DNA of 50,984 nucleotides from Symbiodinium natans (GCA_905221605.1 CAJNDS010002168.1:1084947-1135930); one strand, 5' to 3'. Shown: positions 10,561 to 21,818, counted from the stretch's first letter. A program made the numbers and translations. Notes: a model not told the origin generated them from the sequence alone.

Positions 10561-11676
10561 ATGTTGCGAGCGCTGTGCCTGACGCTGGCGCTGATCTCCG
10601 CGGCTGCAAAGTCCGGGAAGGGAGGCAGGTGTGGGGTTTAAGGTTGAGGGTTTAGGGTTTAGGGTTTAGGGTTTAGGGTTCAGGGTGTGTCAGGGAGTTC
10701 ACATATTCCCGGACCCACCGTAGTTCATAACAACAACCACTCCATAGTTATATTTTTTTGAGTTGTCTTTGGTTATGTCTTCGGGCCTGACTGGAGGACC
10801 CACCCCGGCCCTAACCCTAAACCCTAAATCCTCAGCCCTAAACACCCTAAACCTAAACCCCAAACCCTAACCCTACACCCCAAATCCCCAACCCCCAACC
10901 CCCCCCCGTCCCCGCCCCCCCCCACACAACATAAAACTCTGAAGCTCACCTTCACTCCCATCCAACCACCCCGTTAGCTTCCTCCCCCCAACCTCGAACA
11001 CTGTCGGGGGTTGGGGTTGCGTGGAACCTATGCCTACGCCCTGTAAGCCCTACACCCTAGAGGCCTAACCACATTGACGTCGCCACTTGACGAGTCCGCC
11101 TGGGAGGCCTTTGGGCATGCATTTTCCAGGGAAGCACCTTGCGATAAGCCTGAACCTCAAGCCTGAAACCCTGAAACCCTCAACCCCAAACCCCAACCCT
11201 AACCGGGGTCTTCATCGAACCGGCGGCACCTTGAAACCTTGGAGCTAGTGACCCGGTGATGTGCTCCGTTATCAGGAAAGCACCAAGCGCCCCAACAACC
11301 TAAACCTAAACCCTAGACCCTAAACCTTAGAAACGCCAGGGAAGGCCTCAAGTAAGACCGAAGTCCCTCTAAGAACCTTTAATCAGACCCTCAAGTCCTT
11401 CAGGGAACCCTCAAACCCTAAACCCTTAAACCCTTAAACCCTAAACCCTTAAGCCCTAAATCCTTAAACCCTAAACCCTAAAACCGTCAACCCCCAAACC
11501 CTAAACCCTAAACCCTAAACCCTAAACCCTAAACCCTAAACCCTAAACCCTAAACCCTAAACCCTAAACCCTAAACCCTAAACCCTCAACATCAAAGGGC
11601 CCGAAAAGCGCAGGGCGTACGTGCGGTGGACGCCATGCCCGGCTTTCGAGTGGAGGCGCGCCCGTCTGTTGCATAA
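10561..11676 (+). CDS. Gene model starting with a signal peptide exon
   Basis: A pyrimidine tract and CAG (CCGCCCTTCTCTTGCCAG, to 10547) precede ATG 10561. The first exon 10561-10628 encodes MLRALCLTLALISAAAKSGK..., a textbook signal peptide, and ends AG|GTGTGG before a TTTAGGG intron. In-phase followers are 10694-10719 (EFTYSRTH) and 10763-10807 (VFGYVFGPDWRTHP), the latter with a GCCCTAACCC donor. More exon-like blocks lie at 11095 (SAWEAFGHAFSREAPCDKPE), 11276, 11387 and 11614-11676 (GVRAVDAMPGFRVEARPSVA, TAA). Whether the late blocks belong to the same gene is open. Confidence 0.5.
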
Positions 11677-11841
11677 AGGGGACCAGTGGGTTGCTGTGAG
11701 GAACTTTAGTTTAGGGTTTAGGGTTTAGGGTTTGGGGTTTAGGGTTTAGGGTTTAGGGTTTAGGCTGTAGGGTGTAGGGTGTAGGGTTGCAGTTTAGAAG
11801 GCAACCGCACTACAATGTCCATATTCGAGTAGCTTCTTCAG

Positions 11842-12264
11842 AGCAACCCATCATGGAGGTCGATGGCGTGGATGACAAGCGGGAGAGGGGGCGCTTGGTC
11901 GCGGTTTACCTTGCGTTTGCAGGAAGGAGAGGCCCTAAACCCTAAACCCGAAAGCCTAAAGCCTTGCTTGCAAGCTGCGAATGCTCGGGGCTTCACAGTG
12001 TACGCAGGTGCTGAACTCGACATCCTGCTCCCAGAAGGCCGCCGGCCCTCTTCACAACATTGGTCATTGGGTTCCCCCAGCAAAGGACGTTGACGTCTAC
12101 CCATACGAAGAAGCCAGAGAACCCAATCCTCCTGTAGGGATTATATCCTACACCTAAACCCTAAGCCCCAAAACCCTAAACCCTAAACCCTACCGCATCT
12201 GGGGAGCTCTTTAAATTAGGCCCCCCCTGATGGGTACCCCAGAAGGCTCCGCATTATCATATGA
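11842..12264 (+). CDS. Two-exon segment with a 43-bp heptamer intron, plus a downstream exon
   Basis: Exon 11842-11931 (after GCTTCTTCAG) reads QPIMEVDGVDDKRERGRLVA... and ends G|GCCCTAAACC. The intron 11932-11974 is only 43 bp, with two CCCTAAA units, and ends CTTGCTTGCAAG. Exon 11975-12093 reads ANARGFTVYAGAELDILLPE... to TGA, in phase (G+CT). A separate exon-like block 12220-12264 (APPDGYPRRLRIII, TGA) follows another short CCCTAAA island. This is one of the clearest heptamer introns in the window. The product is not recognised. Confidence 0.6.
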
Positions 12265-12306
12265 ACCCACGAGGGGCCTTACTTTGAAGAAAACCTCTCG
12301 TACAGA

Positions 12307-12790
12307 ATGTAACAATATAACAGTATAACAGAGATAACAATATAACAGTATAACAATACAACAATATAACAGCATAACAATATAACAATATAGCAATATA
12401 ACCATATAGCAATATAACCATATAAAAAATAACAATATAACAATATAACAATATAACAATATAACAATATAACAATATAACAATATAACAATATAACAAT
12501 ATAACAATATAACAATATAACAATATAACAATATAACAATATAACAATATAACAATATAACAATATAACAATATAACAATATAACAATGCAACAATGTAA
12601 CAATATAACAATATAACAATGTAACAATATAGCAATATAACAATATAACAATATAACAATATAACAATATAGCAATATAGCAATATAGCAAAATAACAAT
12701 ATAACAATATAACAAGATAACAAATTAACAAATATAACAATATAACATTATAAAATAGAACAATATAACCATATAACAATGTAAGTATTT
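12307..12790. repeat. Octamer satellite (AACAATAT)n
   Basis: About 480 bp of the 8-bp unit AACAATAT, degenerate at both ends. Long open frames on the minus strand here are only the repeat translated (YCYIVILL). It lies 3' of a terminal exon and is probably intergenic. Confidence 0.97.
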
Positions 12791-13031
12791 TCAGACACAT
12801 TAATATAACAATATAGTAGTACCGAAGTATCACCATACAACAGTTTTTCTTCAATAAGACAGAAATAGTATTGCAGTAGAAAAGACTGAATAGGTTAAGC
12901 ACATTATAATACAATATCGTAAGATAGAGTAACCGACCGAAAAGCATAAGAACATCATAATGCAAGATAAGAAGCTCATCGAGCTGAAGGTGCGGCATGT
13001 CCCTCCCCCCCCTCCCCCCCACGTTTTCAAG
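12791..13031. other. AT-rich spacer
   Basis: I see no gene. AT-rich DNA fades out of the octamer array and ends in a pyrimidine tract (CCCTCCCCCCCACGTTTTC) with AAG at 13029-13031, used as the acceptor of the next exon. Confidence 0.5.
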
Positions 13032-14797
13032 ACAAGCGAAGGGAAAGCCTTGACCTGGCAGGTGCGCCGAGGTGACGAGGCAGGAGCTCAGCCCACCCCC
13101 CCTTCCTCCTGCTCCCAGAGCCTGAACTCTGAACTTTGAACCCTGAACACTAAATCTTCAACTAAAACCCAAAACCCTAAACCTTAAACCCTAAACCCTA
13201 AGCCAAACCCTTTGGGAGTGAGCCTGAAAGGAACCACTCCCTTTATTGTTGGGCCTCCCCCTCCCCCCCAAAAAAATCAAAGAGCAAATAAAGTAAAGAA
13301 AAGAGATATATAGACGGGTTCAGGGACCCCAAACCCTAAACCCTGCACCCTAACCATAAACCCTAAACCTTAACCCTAAACCCTAAACCCTACACCCGAA
13401 GCCCTAAACCCTAACCCTAAACCCTAAACCCCAAACCCTAGCCCCAAACCCTAAACCCTAAACCCTAAACCCTAAACCCTAAACCCTAAACCCTAAACCC
13501 TAAACCCTAAACCCTAAACCCTAAACCCTAACCTAAACCCTAAACCCTAAACCCTAAACCCTAAACCCTAAACCCTAAACCCTAAACCCTAAACCCTAAA
13601 CCCTAAACCCTAAACCCTAAACCCTAAACCCTAAACCCTAGACCCTAAACCCTAAACCCTAAACCCTAAACCCGAGGCTTCGACCGAGGTCCCCGACCGA
13701 GCGTCTCCACAGAACGGTGAGGGAGGGTAAAGCCTCCCGGTAGACGAGACGGCAGTGACTGGCTACGCCTCACACCTAGGGCGTCAGCCCTAACAATGGC
13801 GTGTTTTGGTGTTTCTTGCGGGGGCCCCCCCTGCCGGGCCGGTCCGGGGCCTTTCTGGGACCTTTTTTGGGACCTTCTGGGGCCTCTCTGGGGGTCCCCC
13901 CTACGAACCCCGGGACGGCCGACCCCCTGAAACCCTCCTAGGACCCTTCTGGGACCCGCCTGGACACCCTGCTGCACCCTGAAAATGTCTTCATTTCTGT
14001 TTTTTTGTTCCTCCACTGATCGCGACCCGTCCAGTCCTGCGACCCTTGTAGCAACCTCCCGAATTCTTCTGGGACCCCCTCCCTGCTTGGGACTCTCGCC
14101 TGCAATGTTCTGTTTTAGCATCGAAAAGCAGGGGCCGGCCGACCGTTTTTGCTGCCCTTTCAAGCCCGAAAAGGAGGGTTTTTGGGTATTGCAATTGAGA
14201 CGCCTACGAGCCACTGACAGGCTCCATGAAGCTCGGGAGACCCCGCCCTGCTCTTTCTCTGCAAAAAGCAAGAAAGCCCCCCTTGAGGGGGGTTTGGGGG
14301 GTGAACCCTAAACCCTAAATGAGAATAGTTTGGGTGGTTGGGGTGGGTCTACATGCTAACGCAAGCGAGCGGCCCGGGTGCCTTTAGCACCAGCGAGCTT
14401 CCCTTCTACACACCCTAAACCCTAAACCCTAAACCCTAAACCCTAAACCCTAAACCCTAAACCCTAAACCCTAAACCCTAAACCCTAAACCCTAAACCCT
14501 AAACCCTAAACCCTAAACCCTAAACCCTAAACCCTAACCTAAACCCTAAACCCTAAACCCTAAACCCTAAACCCTAAACCCTAAACCCTAAAACCTAAAC
14601 CCTAAACCCTAAACCCTAAACCCTAAACCCTAAACCCTAAACCCTAAACCCTAAACCCTAAACCCTAAACCCTAAACCCTAAACCCATCCTGAAGCCCTT
14701 GGCTAGGTCCAGGTCTACTTCGGTGCTGCAACCGGGCCGCAGCATGAGCAGGCCGGGAGTTGCGACCCGGCGTAGGATGGCCCGCGGCTTGCCATGA
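13032..14797 (+). CDS. Exon cluster across two large heptamer arrays, product unknown
   Basis: Exon 13032-about 13130 reads TSEGKALTWQVRRGDEAGAQ.... A frame from ATG 13985 to 14311 reads MSSFLFFCSSTDRDPSSPAT... for 108 codons. Exon 14366-about 14405 reads RAARVPLAPASFPSTHP. Exon 14696-14797 reads PLARSRSTSVLQPGRSMSRP... and stops at TGA. Arrays at 13329-13674 and 14411-14690 separate them. Positions 13815-13990 are a G/C-rich degenerate repeat around TTCTGGGACC. The segments may represent more than one gene; junction phases are not fixed. Confidence 0.4.
13329..13674. repeat. CCCTAAA array
   Basis: About 345 bp of CCCTAAA, degenerate at the left and near-perfect at the right, with one six-base unit near 13530. 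It is among the longest islands in the window. Confidence 0.95.
14411..14690. repeat. CCCTAAA array
   Basis: About 280 bp of near-perfect CCCTAAA, ending four bases before the AAG acceptor of the exon at 14696. Confidence 0.95.
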
Positions 14798-15025
14798 CAA
14801 ATTCCCTTGTTAGGGTTTAGGGTTTGGGGTTTAGGGTTTAGGGTTTAGGGATTAGGTAGTTCCACAACATATAAACCATAAACTGGAGAATGAACGGTTA
14901 GACGTCAAAAGTTCCAGAGCCCGCAAAAGGCCACATCGGGTTGGTTTCAACAGAATTCTGCTTTCATGTAGCCCTTAATCCCTGTAGAATCCTGATAAAG
15001 CCGTAAACATTTTGATTGTTAGAAG

Positions 15026-16040
15026 GGCCCCCAAATCGACCCAAGCACAGCAGACGGAGGCGCAGGACACCCGAACCGCTAAACCCTGAAAGCCGAACCA
15101 TGCTTAAGAAGGAATAGTGTGACCCCAAACCCCAAGGCCCCTCCCTCCCCCCTCCCACCCCGGCCGAATTTAGGGTTTAGGGTTTAGGGTTTGGGGGGGG
15201 GTTGAGAGAAGGGTTCGAGGGGCTTTTCCCAGACAGTGCAGGGTTCTTGGGGGTTTACATGGGCACTTCTCCAAAGTATGGGCCCCTTTTGGGCTTGTTC
15301 TAAGGCGGCCCCTCCGATTCAGGGTACCCCCCAAACACCCTAATTTAGAGAACTCACCACCTTGGTTCAGGGCGGCTTTCGTTAAACCCTAAACCCGAAA
15401 CCCTAAAATCCGAAACTCTAAACTCTAAACCCTAAACACTGAACCCTAAACCCTACACCCTAAACCCTACACCCTAAACCCTAGGCTTCCCCCCAAACCG
15501 GCCCTCGCCCCCCCAGCAAGCGGCCTCCGACGGCATGGCAGAGCAGAACTTCATTGTGGGGAAGCAGGGGCCTCATTTGAGAAAACACCTAAACCCTGAA
15601 CCCTGAACCCTAAACCCTAAACCCTAAACCCTAAACCCTAAACCCTCAACCCTCAACCCTCAACCCTCAACCCAAAACCCTAAACCCTAAACCCTAAACC
15701 AAAAGCCCTTTAGGTTGCTTGGGGTTGTTGGGGCTCAGGGATCTGTTCTGGGCTGCTGCCATCGTTTCTGATATCTCCTGAAAAGTCTGCGTTCGTGGCG
15801 CCGTGCGCTCTGGTCTGGCCTAGGGTTCATGTTTCAGGGTTCAGGGTTTAGGGTTTGGGGTTTGGGGTTTAGGGTTTAGGTTTTAGGGTTTAGGGTTTAG
15901 GGTTTAGGGTTTAAGTTTAGGGTTTAGGGTTTAGGGTTTAGGATGACACGTTCTATTTTTTTGCAGGGGCTTCCAAGAAAGCCCCAACCCCGAAAGCCAC
16001 TCAACACCCTAAAGAACAGAGAAAGCCTCTCGGCCTCTGA
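15026..16040 (+). CDS. Exon cluster with heptamer introns, product unknown
   Basis: Exon 15026-15077 reads GPQIDPSTADGGAGHPN and ends at the GC donor C|GCTAAACCC. Exon 15517-about 15590 follows CCTCGCCCCCCCAG and reads QAASDGMAEQNFIVGKQGPH.... Exon 15739 onward reads DLFWAAAIVSDIS. Exon 15967-16040, after CTATTTTTTTGCAG, reads ASKKAPTPKATQHPKEQRKP... to TGA. Islands of both orientations separate the blocks. Order and strand are consistent, but complete phasing was not achieved. Confidence 0.45.
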
Positions 16041-16302
16041 CGCCTAAAACTCCGCAAGCCACCAGGGAGGCAGCATCCAAAGCCACGGGACCTTATAAGG
16101 GACTGTAGGGGTTGAAGGGGTTTTTTTAGGGTCTACTTAGGGACGATATAAGGTCTTTATAGGAACTTAGGGACTATATAGGTACTTATAGGGGTTATAT
16201 AGGGAGTATGATTAAGGGTCCTTTCTAGGGGTCCTTCTTTTTTACCCCTTAAATGTATCCCTGAATAGAGAACATGTTTGTTATCAGTAGCTCACAGGAA
16301 GA
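16041..16302. other. Spacer with imperfect TATAGGG-like repeats
   Basis: No gene is seen. The segment 16085-16260 has loosely repeated words such as ACTTAGGGAC and TTATAGG in both orientations, resembling the small dispersed hairpin elements. A pyrimidine-poor CAG at 16294-16296 precedes ATG 16303. Confidence 0.4.
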
Positions 16303-17480
16303 ATGCCTCTATCAGAGGCTGTTCCCGAAACTGGCGAGAGCCCCGTCCATGTACATGGGCGCTCGAGCCTGCTGGACAGGCCCATTGGCGAATGTAAAGC
16401 CTCCAACAACAACGCACCAGGAGGCTGTTCGTGCGCGCCCAAACAGTAGAGAATGCGGAACACAGTGTCCCTGGCTAGTGATTCGCGGCGAGCCCTTCAA
16501 AGCAGCAATGGTCCATCATGCTTGAGATCGCGTGCGAAGGATCGCATCCCACAAGCTTTCTGAACAACAAAGATGAAGAGCTAGCAGGATGGTTTTCAAC
16601 CCAGGCTTCCGCAACAAGCGACGAGCAGAAAGCAGCGTGGCATGCGCACTGCGTGGCGCCATTCTGCCCAAGGCATTCAGCCTTGCAGTTGGTGTAGAGC
16701 CTAAGCCTACCCAATGCTGCGGGCATGCGTGCTTTGGCAAGTCGCACAGAATGGTAACACGGACGGAATCATCGTGCGGGCATGGTCTGGCCACTCTCAC
16801 GGAGTGGCAACATGTGCTAAAACACGGCATCCAGCAGTGTTTGCATCAGTTGACCCACACGAAACACTTCCAGCCGTGCAAAAACACTGCATTTTTGCAG
16901 TGTTTTTGGCATGCGACCCGCACGAAACACTGTAAATACCGAGGCAAAACCGTGCAAGAAGCCTCTGAATGAGAGGTGCCGAAACCACTGCGCCCACCGG
17001 TGTTTGCGGCATGCGACCCACACGACACACTGTAAACACCGATGTGCACGACAGCGAGTGTTGCTTGCGATCGTCCGGCTGGAGGGAACAAAAACGACAA
17101 CCCCTACGTGACCGACCTGTGGGGTGTAGGGTTGACCTTCCTCCTGCTAAGCTCCGGTACCAGGCACAACGTCCCAGCGATCAACAAAGCCATCGTTGGG
17201 AAGTGTCCAGGAGATTGCAGCCGTGGGGGGTTGCGGGGCTTATTTTCAAGTGGGGTGTGTGGGGTCCTATACCTGTCAGCCATTCGCCTTTTCATCCATT
17301 CTTCTTCACCATATTCTGGGCTTGATTTAAGACAGCTTTTACTCAAGGGCCTAACATGTGCCCCAAAGGGTCCATTGATAGGTAAAATCCTGTAGGAGAT
17401 ACGTTTCGCGTCTCGGTGAAGTCGCACGCCATCGACTACACCGTGAATTTGGTGAACATTACGAGATGCCTGGCTATCTG
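16303..17480 (+). CDS. Multi-exon gene, largely free of heptamers, with a repeated 3' exon motif
   Basis: ATG 16303 starts MPLSEAVPETGESPVHVHGR... to 16445 (CA|GTAGAG). After a 47-bp intron, exon 16493-16691 reads PSKQQWSIMLEIACEGSHPT... in phase. Downstream, the motif VFAxxDPH(E/D)TL appears three times (about 16837-16875, 16900-16928, 17000-17028). Two of these end just before GTAAA, which suggests duplicated exon ends. A long frame from about 17055 reads VACDRPAGGNKNDNPYVTDL.... Its DLWGVGLTFLLLSSG part resembles protein-kinase subdomain IX, but no catalytic motifs were found. A later exon may be 17336-17381. The kinase reading is only a suggestion. Confidence 0.45.
16879..16908. other. 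Perfect 13-bp inverted repeat
   Basis: CAAAAACACTGCA (16879-16891) and its exact complement (16896-16908) surround a 4-base loop TTTT. It lies between the first and second copies of the DPHETL-encoding motif. Confidence 0.9.
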
Positions 17481-17676
17481 AGAGTTTGCTGAGGGTCGCT
17501 CACAGTAGGCCTTTTAGAGTCTTCTCGGAGTCAGAGCAGGGAGGCCCTCCCTAAACCCTAAACTCTAAACTCTAAACCCTAAACCCTAAACCCTAAACCC
17601 TAAACCCTAAACCCTAAACCCTAAACCCTAAACCCTAAACCCTAAACCCCAAACCCTAAACCCTAAACCCACCAAG

Positions 17677-19023
17677 CTCCAAGGCGGCCCCTTGCGCATC
17701 AAGGATGCCCTGTGAGCTGCGATGCATGGGCTTCCTGCGCCCCTGCTGGGGGGGTTTAGGGTTTAGGGTTTGGGGCTGTGGAGGGGCCGGCTCTTTCTGT
17801 GGTCTATAAACCCTAAACCCTAAACCCTAAACCCTAAACCCTAAACCCTAAACCCTAAGCCCTACTTGCAGGGTTCAGAGGCAACTTGGGCTTGAGGCCT
17901 TCAGGGCCTTTCAGGGTGCCTCGACAAAGGGGGACTCCTCTGGTGCGCTAACTTGGCTTGAGAGTTTCGGGATTAGGGTTTAGGGTTTAGGGTTTAGGGT
18001 TTAGGGTTTAGGGTTTAGGGTTTAGGGTTCAGGGTAAGATCGACCAGAAGAGCTGGAGTTCTGAACCTCAGTTGACCTTTCCTAGCTTGCATTGGGGGCG
18101 CAGGAAGCATTGCGTGGCAAGTCCGGAAGCAAGCAGGAGACCGAGGAGAACCAATGACAGCCGAAAGGCCTCAACCCTACGTAATGACATCTCTGAACCC
18201 TAAACACTAAACACTAAACCCTAAACCCTAAACCCTAAACCCTAAACCCTAAACCCTAAACCCTAAACCCTAAACCCTAAACCCTAAACCCACCAAGACG
18301 CTTATGACGAAGTACCAGCTCTGCAAATTAGGGTTGCGGGTTCCGTAGCTGAGGATGTTGAACAGCGCTTTTATGTTCTCCTATATCCCCCTTGGGAATT
18401 GTGTTTTCATTTTTGTTTACATAAAACCCAAGAGGATATTGATAAACATATTTTGTTAATTGAGGTTCTAGGGGGAGTATAGTCTCCTGTTGGCGAGTGT
18501 CCGGCTCCTGCAGCTTCTCGACTGCCTACATTGATAGACCCGCACAGCTGCAGGAGGCGCCTCCGATCCCTTCTTTGCTACCAATTGCTGAAGAACCCCC
18601 AAACAATAAAACATATTCTTCCTTATAAGGAAACAGAGGGGTTATTGTTTTTGTATTTCTTGGGGGTTCTAGAGCAATTTGTAGTTTACTCAACTCGGTA
18701 GGCCCTGGGACATTTTATATTTTCCCTTATTTGGGCTGGAATATTTTGCAGAGGGTTTAAGGGCCGTCCTAGTGAATGACGTGTCCTTCTGCAGCTGGTG
18801 CGTCTTGGCAACCCAGTGATCTTAATTCTCTCTCCTGTACAAAAGCAGAAAAAAGACACCAACAGCCGCGGCAGACGAAGCCGAGTGTCCTTTTTGGTCA
18901 CACTGGGCGCCGCGTTCCCGGCCCGGCTTCCGCGGGGATCTGACTTCGGTAATTTGAGTTGTGTTGCATTGCGCTGCCGTGTTTCCTCGTCATACCCAGT
19001 TCCCACTCAACATCCTGGTGTAG
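17677..19023 (+). CDS. Eight-exon gene model, strongest phase chain, product unknown
   Basis: Exons: 17677-17711 (LQGGPLRIKDA, donor GTGAGC), 17872-about 17970 (VQRQLGLEAFRAFQGASTKG...), 18039-about 18200 (IDQKSWSSEPQLTFPSLHWG...), 18298-about 18357 (AYDEVPALQIRVAGSVAEDV...), 18498-about 18700 (CPAPAASRLPTLIDPHSCRR...), 18752-18815 (GLRAVLVNDVSFCSWCVLAT), 18849-18948 (KKTPTAAADEAECPFWSHWA..., donor GTAATT) and 19000-19023 (FPLNILV, TAG). The first and the last two junctions keep phase (CT+G, CA+A, phase 0). Early introns are heptamer arrays; the later ones are short (33 and 51 bp) and heptamer-free. No family is recognised. Confidence 0.55.
18592..18670. other. Nested hairpin inside a coding frame
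   Basis: AGAACCCCCAA and its complement TTGGGGGTTCT form the outer arms, and TTCCTTATAAGGAA is a perfect 14-base palindrome at the centre. The whole hairpin lies inside the open frame of the 18498 exon. It could be an inserted MITE-like element that became coding, or evidence that this part is not coding. Confidence 0.7.
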
Positions 19024-19181
19024 TATAGGGGTCGGGATCATCAGTAATGATATTCCCTTATGGTCCCTCTACAGAATTATACCATGCTACCCCCCAAAAC
19101 CCTATTCAAATGATTAAGGCCACAGCCCCTACATCAGGGTTTCTTCGCTGAGTTCTAAAGGCTCCTGCACTGATTTGCAAG

Positions 19182-19801
19182 AACACCCTTGCAATCCTTA
19201 ACGCAGCATCCGGGCCGCTGGACGTGAGCAATATAGGGGCCTTTATAGCTGGTTAGAACCTTATTTAGGGTACTTAGAACCCTACTTCTAACTACCCATG
19301 AACCTCCAAGTATGCAGTTCCAACGCGACCTTGCGGGAGCCCGGCCGTGAGGGGAAGCCGTTGCAGTGCTGTGGTGAGTTCCCGCTGGCTGCAGGTCAAG
19401 GCTGTTCTAGGGTTCAGGGTTTAGGATTCAAGGGTTTAGGGTTTAGGGTGTAGGGTTTAGGGTTTAGGGCTTCGGGCTTAGGGTTTAGGGTTGAGGCCTT
19501 TGTAGCTACGGCCCTCATGTGGCCTCGGGAGCTCCCTGCTCTATGCGGCAGCTCTGCGTCCGCGCGCAGCAAGCCGCAGAAGAGCTCCGTAGCATGTCTT
19601 GGAACGGCTTACGCAGGTTCAGGCGAGCTCCCAAATAGTCGGATCCCCCTTACAAGAAGGACCCCAAGAAGGTCCCCCCCTACTCTCGTAAACCCCCATT
19701 TTCCTAGAACCCCGCTTACATCTACCATGTTGAACCTTCCAGTCAGATCTGAGGCTTTCCAAGAATTCGGGCTCCTGTTTGAGGGCCTTGCGAGGAGATG
19801 A
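19182..19801 (+). CDS. Exon cluster with consensus donors, product unknown
   Basis: Exon 19182-19223 (NTLAILNAASGPLD) ends at GTGAGC. The 94-bp intron 19224-19317 resembles the sequence at 22374-22463. Exon 19318-19346 (FQRDLAGARP) ends at GTGAGG. Exon 19506-19616 reads YGPHVASGAPCSMRQLCVRA... and ends AG|GTTCAGG. Exon 19708-19801 follows CCCCCATTTTCCTAG and reads TPLTSTMLNLPVRSEAFQEF... to TGA. The 19616/19708 junction is in phase (AG+A). An uninterrupted frame (19517-19801) is an alternative to this last junction. Confidence 0.5.
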
Positions 19802-19887
19802 TCCTCTCTTTGGGTCTATAAGGGCTACCCCAGTGCTACCCCTATTTTGGGTTTGAGGTTTAGGGTTTAGGGTAGGGCTAGCCCTAG

Positions 19888-21351
19888 TTTGGGAAAGAAG
19901 GGCTTTGTGAGTGTCGTCCTGAAGCCTGCATTAGACCAGACTCTACTGGAAAAAAGAAACCTCCTTGAGGGGGCACCCTCAAGGCAACCGCGCGCAGAGG
20001 CAGAAAACGTGCGGAGGGACTGGGAGTCGGTTTTAGGGTTTTAGGGTTTAGGGTTTAGGGTTTTAGGGTGTAGGGTTTTAGGGTTTAGGGTTTAGGGTTT
20101 AGGGTTTAGGGTTTGGGGGTTAGGGTTTAGGATTGAGGGTTTAGGGTTTAGGGCCTCCGAAATGCCAGGCGCCGACCTCTGTGTCAGGTGTTTGGGGCTT
20201 GCTTGAGGGTCCATGGGTGTTATAAGAGGGTTATACGGTGCCTTTGTTATGGTTTAACTAATTCTTATATATATATATGTCTATATATATATATATATAT
20301 AACCCCACTTATAGCTACTCAAAAATCCACGAGACTCGAATACACCTTTTTCTACGAGCTTCCGCAACTTAGCATCCGGGTCCTAGAGTGATGTAGAGAA
20401 AGTCCCTTGCGGTGGGGAGGGGGGGGGGGTTGTTGGAGTGTGTTCTTGCGGGGGGCCTTCAGGAGATAGGATGTCAGCGAGTGGCGCTTGGGAGGAGAAG
20501 CATCCCGCATGCCTGTGCCTGCCCGGTTCAGGGTTTGGGGTTCAGTCTTCTTTGTTACACACCCTACGAGCCGCAAGCCCGAAGCCCTAAACCCTAAACC
20601 CTTTGCCCGAAGCCCTAAACCCTAAACCCTAAACCCTAAACCCTAAACCCTAAACCCTCAACCCTCAACCCTAAACCCTAAACCCTAAACCCCTAACCCC
20701 TAAACCCTAAACCCTGAACCCTGAACCCTAAACCGTAGGGGGGTTCGGCTCCCAGGTCTCTGCAGCCGCAGCCCGATTGCCAAGGCGCCCAGGGTGATGA
20801 AACCGTAAACTGCGCCCCTAAATTTAAGAGCCTCCAGCTCAAGCCGCCGACCCCGCAGGAGAACAAGTTTAAGGTTTGGGGTTTGGTGGATTGGGTTTGC
20901 GGTTCGGGTCTGGGTGGGGGGGTGGGGGGGGGGGGGGGGGGGGGGAAGTGGGGGTTCCCAAAAGGGGGGGGGGGGGGGGGCAGGGGGGGGGTACCCCGCG
21001 TAAATTTGGACCATAGGCGGTTTCGCACAGGGCATAGGGGCTCTTTTGGAAAAAACCCCGAAACCCTAAACCCAAAACCCAAACCCTAAACCCTAAACCC
21101 TAAACCCTAAACCCGAAACCCTCAACCCGAAACCCTAAACCCTAACCCTAAACCCTAAACCCTAAACCCTGAACCCTAAACTCCAAGACCCCCTAAACCC
21201 TAAACTCCCAAACCCTAAACTCCTAAACCCTAAACCCCCCTCCCTCCCCCAAAAAGAGATCTGGAGCATTGAGGTCACCGTCGGTGAAGTCGCTGGCGGC
21301 GGTCTTGCTAAGCTGAGTTGCGGTCTCGGGCTTAGGTCCACTGGGTTCTAA
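19888..21351 (+). CDS. Scattered exon-like blocks, one or more genes
   Basis: Block 19888-19968 (after CTAGCCCTAG) reads FGKEGLCECRPEACIRPDST... to TGA. ATG 20471 opens MSASGAWEEKHPACLCLP after GGAGATAG and may be a first exon with donor GTTCAGG. Further blocks are 20756 onward (frame ambiguous), 21017-about 21058 (GFAQGIGALLEKT) and 21257-21351 (IWSIEVTVGEVAGGGLAKLS..., TAA). Large CCCTAAA islands lie between. I cannot link them reliably into one transcript. Confidence 0.35.
20905..20990. repeat. Poly-G tracts
   Basis: Runs of up to about 20 G, interrupted by AAGTG and TTCCCAAAA. Reverse frames here give only proline strings. The exact lengths are probably unreliable in the assembly. Confidence 0.9.
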
Positions 21352-21421
21352 AGTTCAGGGTCTATTTAGTTGCCATAGAAGAAGGGTGCTCTGTCGGTAC
21401 TATGGTCACAGAACCTGGGTT

Positions 21422-21818
21422 CCTTAACAAGAAGTCTGGGTGCGCAAGCGTGGGCGCCGATTTAGGGGCTTCTGGCTGGCAACATGCAACCCTAAACCCT
21501 GCATCAGGGCAACCGACACCCCGAAGAGAATCGCTCGACTTGGGCTGCTGAGGTCGTGCGGAGGGGAACTTAGGAGCGTCTGTGACCACCTGCCATCTCG
21601 TGAATATCGCAAGGGCTCGTGGATCAGCCGGTGACAGCATTGGCGTACCAAAACAGGCGCTCGCGTGCAGTTACTGCCATTCCGCACCTGGGCCTTGGAG
21701 ACAACATGAACCCCTAACAGTCGGGATGGCTTACTCCTGTGCTCCTCTACTCCCAGATGCGGAATACGGTACAGGGACCATCAAAGCTTTGAAGGGTTTC
21801 ATGTCGCCTCAACCCTGA
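21422..21818 (+). CDS. Compact exon pair or trio, product unknown
   Basis: Acceptor CTATGGTCACAG opens 21422 (PGFLNKKSGCASVGADLGAS...). The terminal block, from about 21574 to TGA at 21818, reads ASVTTCHLVNIARARGSAGD... and ALACSYCHSAPGPWRQHEPL.... Between them the frame changes. A 22-bp GC-AG intron containing one CCCTAAA unit (21486-21507) is possible but unproven. The terminal open stretch exceeds 75 codons. The product is not recognised. Confidence 0.45.

Noticed and set aside
12211-13022. Long minus-strand frames (YCYIVILL repeats)
   Set aside because: They are the AACAATAT octamer translated; all frames are open because the unit lacks stops, and there is no gene signal.
7083-14690. True chromosome end or telomere fusion
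   Set aside because: Dozens of islands in both orientations, flanked on both sides by unique sequence with splice-like borders, do not fit one telomere or one fusion.
17055-17395. Confident protein kinase call
   Set aside because: Only one stretch resembles a kinase motif; no glycine loop, catalytic HRD or DFG was found.
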